NCBI GenBank assembly: GCA_963920525.1
Contig: OY986438.1
Coordinates: forward strand, 185,796,388 to 185,860,387
From: Dichetophora obliterata
Taxonomy: Eukaryota > Arthropoda > Insecta > Diptera > Sciomyzidae
DNA: 64,000 nt
Reading direction: 5' to 3'
Below are positions 53,840-64,000 of this stretch, one piece after another. The notes under the pieces are model-generated. The model was not told the origin of the DNA. It did not search any database and saw only the letters and a list, made by a program, of their open reading frames with translations. The stretch's first letter is position 1; each line of letters opens with the position of its first letter. The position numbers were made by a program, and so were the translations under genes.

Positions 53840-56800
53840 CTCCTTTGATAGGATATCTCTATTTAATGTTAAAAATGTTGTGTTTGTTTTGAAAGTTTTG
53901 TCAACGCTGTGCATCACTGACCTAAGCTAACGCTATATCCAATTCTATAAAAAATGTTGCCTCAAAGAAATAAAAATTGTAGGAATATTTTTGTTATTTT
54001 TTTTAAATGTTACTTTATATTAGGGCTTATTTCTTTAAAATGGTAAGGAAAAATCTTAAGGAAGTAGGTCCCAAAGATTTTTTTAAAATTCAACAATAAA
54101 AATTATTTCATACTTTACATTTTTTTGTGTATAAAGCAGCTAAGTTGCCATTTGGTGTAGAAAATGAATAAAAAATCGGATTTTTTTTTGAGAAATTTTT
54201 GTGACCTATTTTTCTGGAAAACCGTAATCAAATTATGAATGTTCGATAGAAATTTAGATATATGTTAGATAAGCGAAAGATGCTCAAATGACGTTATCTC
54301 ATTGCATAATTATGCAAAATGCATAATTATTCTGCATTTGGCATAATTTTGCAAAAATAAAAAATATATTTTATAAATTTATTTTTATTGGAAAAGTTTT
54401 TCTCATGTAATTATTTTAAGATTATATCGTAATACAATTTTTAAAAAGTCACTGACCGCAATTATGCTCAAAGGTCCTTCAACTACAACATGTTTTCATT
54501 TTATGATTTCTGCTAACCTTGTAGTGGAGTCAATGAACACTAAAAAAAATATGTTTAGTTATCGTCTTAAGCTAATAAGCCTGCTGAATGCATTGAGGCT
54601 ATACATGGATCCGCACACAAGATTTTTTCGGTTTTTACAGCAGCATTGCCAAGACATTCAACATAAACACTGACCTTGAACAACGTGACTGAAGCGGCAC
54701 AGATTTTGGCTGCTTCACACAGCATGGGGTGCACTTTTATGGTCTTATTTGTTTATTAAAAGTAATAAATCGCAGACTATCTTCCTGAAATCAACAGATT
54801 CTGGCATGACAGTCAACCAGTTCAGCCAATCAGTTAATAAACTCACCCAAAATCTTAAAAAGAACCAACCTGCAACAGAAATGAAAAGTATCTAAAACAA
54901 GCAATACTTTATTGCTTTGCTAGTGTAGCTTGTTGTTTGTAAAGCAAAGCGTTTCCGTGAGTTTCTTTTTGATATGGGTTAAGCTTACAATTTCATTTAT
55001 CAATTTACATGGTTCGATGGCTGCGTAGCTAAGCTGAATATTGTTAAGCTTTATATAAAGGTCTACGGTTGTCTTTAATTTTATTGTATTGTTTTACTAC
55101 GTCATCAGATCTGAAAATTTTTTAATCATTAATTTGATTATACAGTGGATTAATGGGATTGTTATGAAAAGTATGTGTTGCTTAAAAAATAAAATTTTAT
55201 TCGCAGTATTTTCTGTAAACAATATTTTTTTTCCAATTTTTCATGAACTGAAGTTTAACAGATAAAATGTATTAGGAACAAAAAAATTGTTCTGTAATTA
55301 AAAAGGCTTAAGTTAATTTTAACAATTTGAACTGCTGCCGAATTAAACTAATGTTTAAATTATTTTACTTGCTTATTCATTGATATTTCTTTTTCATTTA
55401 TTAGCATTAATTAATTACAAATAAATATTTGCATGCAGTACCATTTCAAATGCTACGTAGCTAGTTCTTGTCTTAAGTCTTTTGTTTTGTATCGCCAATA
55501 ATAACTGGGCTTTGCCCTTTTAATAGGCATCGAGTTTATTGACCGTTTTAACAACGTGTATTCATTATTTATAAATTGATCTTGTAGTTATAAGGATTTA
55601 TGAAGTGCCATGAATTCCATCATATATGGAGCCCAGTTTGTGTGCTAAACATTATTTTATTGGTTGAATTAATTAACAAATTCGGTTCATCAATTATACT
55701 GGAATTATAAATGATGCCTATTTTTACATAAATTTATTTGTACAATCAAATTTCTTTCAGGGTTTTTTCTAAGCAAAGATGTATATCTATCTATTTAAGC
55801 CTAAGTCAATGAACTATTTTTTTTAATAATTCAACATTGCAGAAATATGTTTAAGATTAGAAAGACTTTGATTAGAAGACATTTTTCATTGAAAAGTTTT
55901 TAATTAATTTTAATATTGATAGCAATAGTGTTTGTCAAGGTCAAGGTATAAAATGAAGCGTGTTATTAGTTTTAGTTTGCCAGATCTATAGCCAAGATTT
56001 TTGAAGGGGGTATTTGGAAAATGTGTTGTGGTGAAAGTAGGAATGGACTTATTAATGCAGAATTGAAAAAAAAAATTCAAAATTATACATTATTTAAATT
56101 TTGTTATGGATAAAATTTTGAGAATAAAATCAATTTTTTTTTATTAGGTAGCCTTGACAACTTCCTCTTTTCTCACGAGCTGTGGTCAACGAATGTCAAA
56201 CAAAAGAAAACTAAAAAAACGTTTTAGCGCAAAACATTTTTTATTTCTCCATTTTGCATCCATTGCCATAGCATGCTTTCGTTTTGATTTTCTTTTTTTT
56301 TGGCATTTGTTGACCGCAGCTAGAACTGTCGCTACTACTTGTATTACTATACTATGTGTTTATATATGCATAATTTTTTGTTAAATGATACAAATTGATA
56401 TTTTTTATTGTATTTTGAAATAAAATTGTTAAAATTCAGTATGTTCTCGTACTTGGAAATTAACTTTCTCTTCGTAAAAAATTTCCTATTTCTTCTAGTG
56501 CATACATGCAAGTTGTATTGTTTTAACAAATATATCAAAATTTGTGTAATATATAATTGTGAAGCTGTCCCAGCAGAAGTTGTTTTGCCCTTTTCTGTAG
56601 TTAGCGCGATGAGTCATATTTAGTTAAAGTCTGCATAAAACATCTAGAGAATGTTTTGGATAACGAATGAAAAAAGGTCGCTATAATTTTTCAATTTTTA
56701 AAACAAATCAATCAATGCATATATTGAAAATATGAAATTTTTTTGTAATTGGATCAGCTCTAAGTTTTTTAGCGTTTTTTTAATAATTTGTAGTACAGCG

Positions 56801-57590
56801 CAATCCGATGTTTGAAAAAGAGAAGAAGAGGCCAACACACTACTCACGCCTATTCTCGACAAAAACCTATTTTTAAGATTTAATGCTAATCAAATAAATG
56901 CCTTGGAGGTGTTTGTAGATGTACCGTTGCACACTGGGGACGTCCCATATAAGCAGGTGCTAAAAATTCTGAAATAACTTTTATTCAATCAAAATCACTT
57001 AATCTTTGTCCACGAATTAGTCCATTGATGACCATTTTTTAACCCATTGGTGACCAAATTTTTTGTTTTAAAGTCTTACGCAAAACTTATTTGATTACAT
57101 TATTATTATGCAATTTAAAAGAGATCCTACTTCAACCTTCACTTAACATTTTTGTGACCTTGATTTAACCCATTATAAATAATTTTTTTATAATAACTCG
57201 CACCAATCAAGTTTGATTATATTTCCATATGAAGTTTAAATGATTAACCAGTTGATAGCACTGTTATGGCCCACTAGTCACCAGAATAACAATTTTTTTA
57301 TTATTTATTTATTTATACTCAAATATTTTTGATTTTGATTATATTAACAAAAAAAATAAGTAAGTTTAGGTTAAAAAAGAGATAATAAATTTTACAGTTC
57401 ATTATAAAACATTTTAAGTTTTATAGTTATTTTATGGTAAGAAACGTATTGTAAATTTACTTATGAATGTAAAGTAAAATAATAGTTCAAAAAAATTGAA
57501 AAGCAAGTAATGAAATAAATAATTTTAATGTACATTAATTTTAATGGGAAAACAAAAAGGGAAAAAACTATAATTTAAATCTGCAGCACT
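53840..57590. other. AT-rich non-coding DNA
   Basis: No gene recognised. Overlapping palindromes GCATAATTATGC, ATGCATAATTAT and GGCATAATTTTGC cluster at 54304-54355. Confidence 0.45.
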
Positions 57591-57943
57591 TATTCATCAC
57601 AGTCGAAATCAATGTCCGATCCAAGGCACGTTAAACTTATATTATTTTTTTCAGGTTTCACTAACTCCATTGCTTTAGCAAAAAAAAGATGTCTGGTTTG
57701 TGACTACTGGCAACAAGCGTGAGCAATGGCGTGAGCAATCAGAGGATCCGAAAACTAATAACCTATTGAAAACGTACTCTTAGTTTTCAACGCGGCTTGT
57801 CGTTCTGTTATAATTCTCTCTAAAGTTTTTGAAGTCCTTGTTGAAGGTTTTAGAATAAACCTTCCCACTCGCTCAGTTTTTATACATTTTTCTACTAGAA
57901 AAGCAACAGTAAACAAAATCTGGTTGACGGCAGTCAAAAACAC
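57590..57943 (-). pseudogene. Broken frame of unknown origin
   Basis: From 57943: MFLTAVNQILFTVAFLVEKC, TERVGRFILKPSTRTSKTLE, IITERQAALKTKSTFSIGY, stop, then FSDPLIAHAIAHAC, a further stop, and finally an acidic end (GSDIDFDCDE, stop) near 57600. The mix of conserved-looking blocks and stops suggests a decayed transposon or gene tail. Not recognised. Confidence 0.25.
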
Positions 57944-57949
57944 CTGTTC

Positions 57950-59040
57950 GTCGAGTAGTTTTTGTATAACTATGGCATAAATACCTTATTTATACTACGT
58001 ACCTTACATATTTACTTTAATTATATTGATATATTATAAAACATAGCATAAAGCAACATTTTTATAAATATTTTTATTTATGAGCTATTTACAAAAATTT
58101 TGCTATTTGCAATTGTAAATAATACTTCATTCTTTTTGTATTCATTATCCACCGTAAAAGAATAAAAAAATTAAAGTTCGAAATGAAACAAAATCAAATT
58201 TAACAAGTAGTTTTTGTGTTAACTTAAAATCAAAGTGAAATTCTCAAAATAATTTTTTTAAAAAAGGCGCAAAGTAATTCTGGTTTCGAGCTCAAATTAT
58301 CAAAAAGGAGGAACCATATTTTATTAAAATACTTCCAGAATTAAAATTGCTTTGCACCTTTAAAAAAAAAATGATTTTGAAAATTATATTGAAAACAAAA
58401 AGAGATGAATTTTTTAAAAACTTTAAATTTTTCAAAAGAGATAATGAAAAAATTAATACAGTGAATTATTAAAACAACTTCATTTGAACTAATGCAAAAA
58501 ACACAGCCACGAAATATTTTACCGTTGTCTTACAGTAACAACTTGAATTGCTCATTAGAATTTCTCATTGGTAAAAAACAAAATAAAAATGAATATGAAT
58601 CACATTTGAACAAGCATATCTTCCAGCAGAAAAATGTTAGAAAGCTGAAAATTTCCTTTCAGATGCATAATTTAATGCAAAATATAACTGTGTTTTTGTT
58701 TTTTCAAGACAAGCATTTTTCAAAAATTTCATTTTGAGCACACTTGGCCCCAGTGTGCGTTGGTGTTCAAAATAAAGCATAACAGTGATTACAGTCGCAA
58801 TTTCGAAGCTATTGTAATGAAATTCAGTTTATAAACTTATATTAAATGTAAAGATTAAGTTCGAAAACGCACCCATACAATATATTTTTTTCTAATTGGT
58901 AAAATCTCTTAAAATTCCAGAAAAATTTATATAATGACTTTAAATTTGGCACAAAAGCATTTACTTTAAAAATGCACTCCGAGCATAAAATTTTTCTATT
59001 TAAAATAAAAACCACTCATACATCCGTAACAAAAAGGCTT
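57950..59040. other. AT-rich non-coding DNA, nothing recognised
   Basis: The frame at 58492-58737 is Lys/Asn/Phe-rich with no family assigned. Confidence 0.45.
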
Positions 59041-59061
59041 TATATAAACAGTAAAATCTCT

Positions 59062-59172
59062 TACACACACGGTTGCCACCTCAAATTCCCACGAAAAAAA
59101 CCTTTTTCCCACAATAGCACACACGGTTGCCACCTCAAATTCCCACGATAAACCTTTTTCCCACAAAAGCAA
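59062..59172. repeat. ~54-bp tandem duplication
   Basis: CACACACGGTTGCCACCTCA, then AATTCCCACGA and AACCTTTTTCCCACAA, occurs twice with a 3-bp length difference, starting near 59063 and 59119. Confidence 0.8.
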
Positions 59173-59410
59173 AAATTAATAACCACGAAAATTCCCATGG
59201 TATAAAATAGAAAAAAAATCCCATCGCAATTAAAAAAAAAACACAAAAAACCCACGGACATTTAAAATAACCATGAAAATCCCACGCAAATAAAAAAAAC
59301 ACGAAAAATTACATTTGCATTTAAAAAAAACACGAAAAATCCTATTTGCATTTAAAAAAAAAATACGACAAATCACATTTGTATTTAAAAAAACCACAAA
59401 AAATTTCTTC
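59173..59410. repeat. Degenerate ~38-bp tandem array
   Basis: Units of the form ACGAAAAAT(T/C)(C/A)CATTTGCATTTAAA with A-runs repeat about five times, grading from the preceding CCCACGA-containing repeat. Confidence 0.65.
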
Positions 59411-59474
59411 TCTATTAAAAACTACCACAATAAATAATATAGACGTGACAAATTGTCAAAAATGAAACAAAAAA

Positions 59475-60400
59475 ATAAAAAAAAAAAATAAAAAGAACAA
59501 CTAGTATATCTCGTCGCCTGTATTTTAATTAGTTTTTTAGTAATAATATTCAATAAAAAATATTTGTTCCACGTTCCAAATTAGTTTTTACTCGTTCGAT
59601 ACTCGTTGTTCGATAACCAGCGAAGATTACGTCAAAAGCAACTCGTAATAAGAGCCAATCACAAATCAATTTTAAGATATACTCATTTTGTATACTGATA
59701 AAAAAAAAAATTCACAGAAACATATTTTCCCAATGCATGTAATTATGTCAAGAGTGAAAGAACTTCCCACCAAACCATAGTAACCGAAATCTTAACGAAA
59801 ATCATATAGGAAAAAAACATACTTAAAAAAAAAACCCACAAAACAAAAAAATCCCATGAGAATTGAAATGAGATTGTTGTTAGCAAAGTGTTTCAGAACT
59901 CTGCAAACTTTTTAAAAAATTTTTGTAAGTTAAACTTACAAAAGACAGAAAAAAGGCTTACTTAAGACAGAAAAAATTACGAGTAGCAGAACTCCAAAGC
60001 GCTAAGCCAGGAGGCTAGAGACTAGGTAAGAAAATGTAGAAGTTTTGTATTTTGGCCACTAAGTACCTGTCATGTCCGTTTGTTTGATTTTATTAATACT
60101 AAAATTGAAGATAATAACTTTACTTAAAATTTAGTATTACAATTGTTTTGCAAACTGTACTCTACTTAAATACTTCTATTACATAATTTTTAAGAAAACA
60201 ATTTTTCTTAAAATACCTACCTAAATATGACCATGCTATGCCATACAATATCACGTCAATAATGGCCATTAAATGTAGGGATTTGAAACTTTTTTTTGAG
60301 TAAATAAAATAAAAAACAATACCTATTTAAAAATATATTCTCGCTAGGTGTAAAAAAGTAAAAAAATAGTAGTTACCAGCCGGAAGCCGGATATTTTGGT
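59475..60400. other. AT-rich non-coding DNA, nothing recognised
   Basis: Contains a loosely repeated ACTCGTTCGATACTCGTTGTTCG near 59590. No frame is recognised. Confidence 0.4.
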
Positions 60401-60404
60401 CCCA

Positions 60405-61556
60405 ATTTGAGTTAGGTTAGGTGATGTTAGTGTGGCTACCTCAAACGAGACACACTTAGGCCAATGAGGTCCATTGTGATACCAAGGGTTAATTTTAACC
60501 AATTTTTTTTTATTTCAACCAATTTGAGCTGTTTGCTAAGCCTAGGATTCGGTATACCGAATATTCTTAAATTTCGTCAAGATCATTGAAAAACCAGTTG
60601 TCTAAGTGAAGGAAGCATTTTTGAGTCAACGCTGGGCAAGTGCAGAGGAAATGTACTGTAGTTTCTTCCTCCTCCTCATCTCTAAAGCTTCTACAGAAGT
60701 CGTTGTGGAGGATGTTCAATCTCTGATCGTGTCTGCCAATAAGACAGTTCCCTGTAAGTACCCCTACCATGGTACTTTTGTGGACTCTTCTAGAGAGATG
60801 AGTTCTTTTGAACGCTTAAGGGTGAGTTTGGTCCAGATTTGCCTCGTTATATTACACGTGTTACTTGCTGACCACCTGTTGTTAGTTTTAATGCAGGATA
60901 ACTCTTGTGTAAGAAGTTAACATGTAGTGAGAGGAATGCCAAGGCTTGTCTCATCTATAGATAATTGTTTGGTAGCACCTGTATGAGCGAGTTTATCTGC
61001 TTTGCAGTAACCTAGAAAATTCCTATGTCCAAGAATCCAGCATAGAAGGATTCTGAGCTGCTTTGCCATCTCATTAAGAGATCTGTGGCAGTTGAGAACT
61101 GTTTCAGATGTTATTTCAACAGTTCCTAAGGCTTTCAAAGTGGCTTGACTATCGAATAGTATGCAAATATCCATGGAAGATATCTCATTTACCAGAAGCC
61201 ATATTAACGCTTCATGTATGAAAGCGATTTTAGCTTGAAATACACTGCGATGATCAGGAAGCCTGATGGTTATATTAATGCTTAATACTTTAGAGTAGAC
61301 TCCTCCACCTACTTTGCCATTTAGTTTTGATCCGTCAACAAAGGTCTCAATGGCATTGTTAGGTGAAATGTTTCTAATTCAGAGGATAGTTTTTGTGTGA
61401 TGTAGTCGATGGACCTAGGTATAGGAGGGAGAAATTTTCTAATGTAAGAATGTTCTAGTGTACCTTCTTTCCACTGGGAGGTGGATTCTAGGAGGACGGC
61501 TGTATTAGTGGCCATCTGTTTAGCTAGGATGTCAAACTCTGTAAGATGGAAAATTA
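60405..61556 (-). pseudogene. 5'-truncated LINE, second copy
   Basis: On the - strand: EFDILAKQMATNTAVLLEST and KFLPPIPRSIDYITQKLSSE (61550-61330), an RNase H domain with FVDGSKLNGKVGGGVYSKVL (~61345-61285; the Asp follows V here), MDICILFDSQATLKALGTVE (~61174), CWILGHRNFLG..KADKLAH (~61030), and an end-of-ORF2 Cys/His block (HFLCTCPALTQKC, ~60665). Its 3' end CCTAAGTGTGTCTCGTTTGA and CACCTAACCTAAC (~60410) parallels the copy at 16444-17768. Several stops; inactive. Confidence 0.8.
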
Positions 61557-61559
61557 TGT

Positions 61560-62495
61560 CTATGGTCCCAATTTAACGAAAAAAAACAAAGTGTATACTA
61601 TTAAGGGTGATTGTCGCTACAACCTAAATAATAGTTATTTAGAATTTTTAAGTATATTTTATTATATTAATATTAAGATAAAATTATCATATTTGAAATG
61701 GTGAATTTTTCGTTATAAAACAAAATGTTTTACTTTATTATAAGACACAGCAAGATCTGTTTTTAATATATTTTCATAGTTTTTTTTTAATTTGGTGTTT
61801 ACAAGATATATTCTTTGCTTGATATTGAAAATATTTTCCGGTTTTCAGATCAAGATACAGATTCGAATACTCTTTCTGCTCGAATCAAAAGGGTATTTAA
61901 AAAACTATGATCTATTTGATATCAAAATAAATATTGCTTGAAAATTTGAACTTTTGGATAGTGATTAAATACGGTCGTAATTTGATATACTTTTTTATTT
62001 TAAATTTTCAAGTTTTCAGAGTTAAAAGATTAGACCATTCTGATAAGGCATAACGTAATTTTTGAATAAAATTGTTATAATTAAAAAAATTTAATAAAGC
62101 TATTTTTTGCAGGATCAAGAAATACAGCTAAGAAACATCGAGAATTATGAATCATTCACTTTTAATTTAGACAATATCACATGAAAATGACTAAAAAAGC
62201 TCAAAAGTTTTGGTAGTTTTTCCTATATAAATGAAATATGCCTAACAAGATGACGATCTCAGATTTTTTGTCTGAATATCTTGAAAAACCAATTTGAATA
62301 ATTCAAAATGTATCAGAATTGATTTATAATTGAGATTCTATATCATAAATAGAATTATATATTCTAGTATGAAGGAAGCGGTTAATCATCAGTATTCTGA
62401 AAAAATAAAGGCGATCTTATCTTACTAAATAATGATGAACTCCATGGTTAACTTAGTTGTTAATACCAGTTCAGTACAGTACTTTGTCCAGTATT
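61560..62495. other. AT-rich non-coding DNA, nothing recognised
   Basis: No frame or clear repeat. Confidence 0.45.
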
Positions 62496-62498
62496 TAT

Positions 62499-63170
62499 AT
62501 CGGTGTAGCAAAAAGAAATGCATTATTTTGTATGAAATTTAAAATTTTATTTTTCATATTTAGAATAATCTCGATTTGGTTCAAATATGCACCATTTTGT
62601 TTGATAACTTGTTGTAATTTTGAAGATAGTTTCATTATGCCCCTTCCTCATAAAAACTTTTGTACCTATTGGCGAAGCTTCTTTTGAGGCGAATGTTTTA
62701 CCAGCAAAATCTTTCTTCATAGACAATAAACGATGGTAATCACTTGGTGCCAAGTCCGAACTATGAGGTGAATGCATAAGAATCTCGCAACGAAGCTCCC
62801 GGAGCTTCTGGTGAGTCACTATTGATGTGTGTGACCTGGCGATTTCCTGATGTAACACAATTCTTCTCTTATTGGCCAAAGCTGGCCACTTCTGGACGAT
62901 TGCTTCCTTCAGATGGTGTAATTGTTGACAGTACAGGTCTGCATTAAGAGTTTGGCTGTAAGGGAGCAGCTCAGAGAAGATGATTCCGTGGAAATTCCAT
63001 CAAACACTCAGCCAAACCATCTTGACCATTAATCTTGGCTTTGAACTGAATTGCTGATTGCTACATTCGAAATCTTAAATCGGTCGAATCAAAAAACAAA
63101 GCTTAACCATTGACTTAAAAAAGAATTTCCGCTTCTTTGATAAGGAATAACTTTTTTTCAAACACGATCC
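62499..63170 (-). pseudogene. Mariner transposase remnant
   Basis: On the - strand from ~63010: VKMVWLSV, stop, WNFHGIIFSELLPYSQTLNA, DLYCQQLHHLKEAIVQKWPA, then the open frame 62879-62547 with RRIVLHQEIARSHTSIVTHQ, KLRELRCEILMHSPHSSDLA and PSDYHRLLSM. This is a DD34D-type mariner. The second catalytic Asp (HQDNARPH-type motif) is Glu here, while the third (APSDYH) is kept. Stops break the N-terminal half. TCGGTGTAGCAAAAAGAAAT at 62499 resembles a mariner terminus. Confidence 0.85.
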
Positions 63171-63262
63171 GTTGTGAACTTTTGATACTTAATTAATAAT
63201 TAAACCAAATAAATAAACTGCAATTAGCTAATTCACATTTATATTGCAAATAATTTACATGA

Positions 63263-63370
63263 AGGTTGCAACAACAAAAAGTTCTTTACAGAAGAAACCA
63301 CCAAGCAGACCTGACAGCTGTTTCGTTGAACGCTACATCAACTCTTCAGAAGTCTCCTGTGGCTTCAAGT
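63263..63370 (+). repeat. Copy of the SINE-like core
   Basis: GCAACAACAAAAAGTTCTTT, then AAGCAGACCTGACAGCTG, TTTCGTTGAACGCTACATC and CTCTTCAGAAGTCTC align with 1807-1905 (GACTAGACAGTCTGTTTCG, ATCGCTACAT, CTCTTCAGTAGTCT). The frame 63266-63469 runs through it and is not a gene. Confidence 0.65.
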
Positions 63371-63470
63371 GAACTTTTCGCAGAGCTGTTGGCGGTTTTT
63401 CGTTATTTTTTTTTAATCTTATATGGTAATCAAATGTTGTCGTACACTTTTTCGATATTAATTTTATAAC

Positions 63471-64000
63471 AAGGGCAATGAAACTTATATCATTCAAAAG
63501 GTACTGCGCCCTATATATGCAGAATCATTTTAGATTTTAAATTTATGACCTCTGACCCGAAATATTATCGTTGAAATTTTGTATTATTTTTAGTAAGGAA
63601 TCTCAGGGCTAGGAAGAGTTAGAATGGTCAATGAGGTATCAAATGAAAGATCTGGCTGCACAGTATGTTTACATTTTAAATTGGTGACCTTCGATCTGAA
63701 ATATGAGCGTAAAAAGAGCATTTATTAAATAAAAGCTAAACTATAACAGATGGAAGAATATAATGTAAGACAGAATTTTAGACATTGATAAGGTGTGCAT
63801 TTTCCGACATTTTGCGCCATCTCTTGCGGATACCCTACAATATAGATTTTTTATAAAACAAGAGAGAATATATTGTGTGATGGTAAAATTTCTTACAAAT
63901 AGTAAAGTCTGAAAAATTTCCGTTATTTTGATATAAAAATTATAGCGATATCTTGAAAACTATATATGTTCTCAGTACAACGTATTTTTGTATGAAAAGT
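63471..64000. other. AT-rich non-coding DNA at the right edge, nothing recognised
   Basis: No frame or repeat recognised. Confidence 0.45.

Noticed and set aside
59062..59410. CRISPR-like array
   Set aside because: Units are adjacent and degenerate with no unique spacers, and the genome is eukaryotic.
1..64000. A new multi-gene system (defence, biosynthesis, gene cluster)
   Set aside because: Only two solid host genes exist, far apart with independent promoters; everything else resolves to repeats, mobile-element remains or featureless AT-rich DNA.

Overview
The window is nuclear DNA of an insect, most probably a higher fly (Diptera; a tephritid fruit fly is my best guess from repeat content, not proven). 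Evidence: strong AT bias, long non-coding stretches, GTAAGT/pyrimidine-AG splice sites, TATA/Inr promoters, AATAAA polyadenylation signals, tRNA-derived SINE heads, degraded non-LTR retrotransposons, mariner-type transposases and many short inverted-repeat elements. There are no operons, ribosome-binding sites, rRNA genes or CRISPR arrays.

Only two host genes are well supported, both on the + strand. (1) An intronless gene at 10098-12308 encodes a 736-residue, very basic, Lys/Gln-rich protein with a signal peptide, two furin-type sites, many N-glycosylation sequons and two cysteines. It has a TATA box upstream and poly(A) signals downstream. (2) A two-exon gene at 30258-30549 + 39833-39894 encodes a 117-residue secreted Tyr/Gly/His-rich protein. 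Its TATA-Inr promoter is clear and its single intron is 9.3 kb. A possible third gene may start on the - strand around 7487-6726: an initiator-like motif, a long AT-rich leader and a 9-codon coding stretch ending at a GTGAGT donor. It is weak.

The rest is repeats and mobile-element debris. 0-9 kb: minisatellite, SINE-like copies, AT-rich DNA. 13.2-18.2 kb: a TAA-flanked inverted-repeat element, a 0.7-kb foldback, a dead mariner-like transposase and the 3' half of a LINE. 23.3-24.5 kb: two copies of one 530-bp element. 25.9-28.6 kb: a 17-bp flanked segment, a small palindromic MITE and a CGGCCG-rich repeat block. 31.2-39.4 kb (inside the intron of gene 2): a nest of inverted-repeat elements, a LINE split by a 1.9-kb palindromic element, a mariner tail and a SINE head. 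43.5-46.0 kb: two head-to-head LINE fragments and a MITE. 47.7-49.9 kb: a 2.2-kb element with ~520-bp inverted terminal arms, carrying the end of a transposon protein and invaded by a mariner-like element. 51 kb: a second tRNA-headed SINE. 53.7 kb: a short gag-like relic. 59-61.5 kb: tandem repeats and a LINE copy. 62.5-63.4 kb: a dead mariner and another copy of the 1.8-kb SINE-like core.

The two genes do not visibly work together; each has its own promoter. I see no evidence for a new defence, biosynthetic or other multi-gene system. The most informative novelties are the unrecognised 736-aa proprotein-like gene, the repeat family with five dispersed copies, the long-armed element at 47.7-49.9 kb and the recurrence of inverted-repeat elements with 3-bp TAA/TTA duplications.
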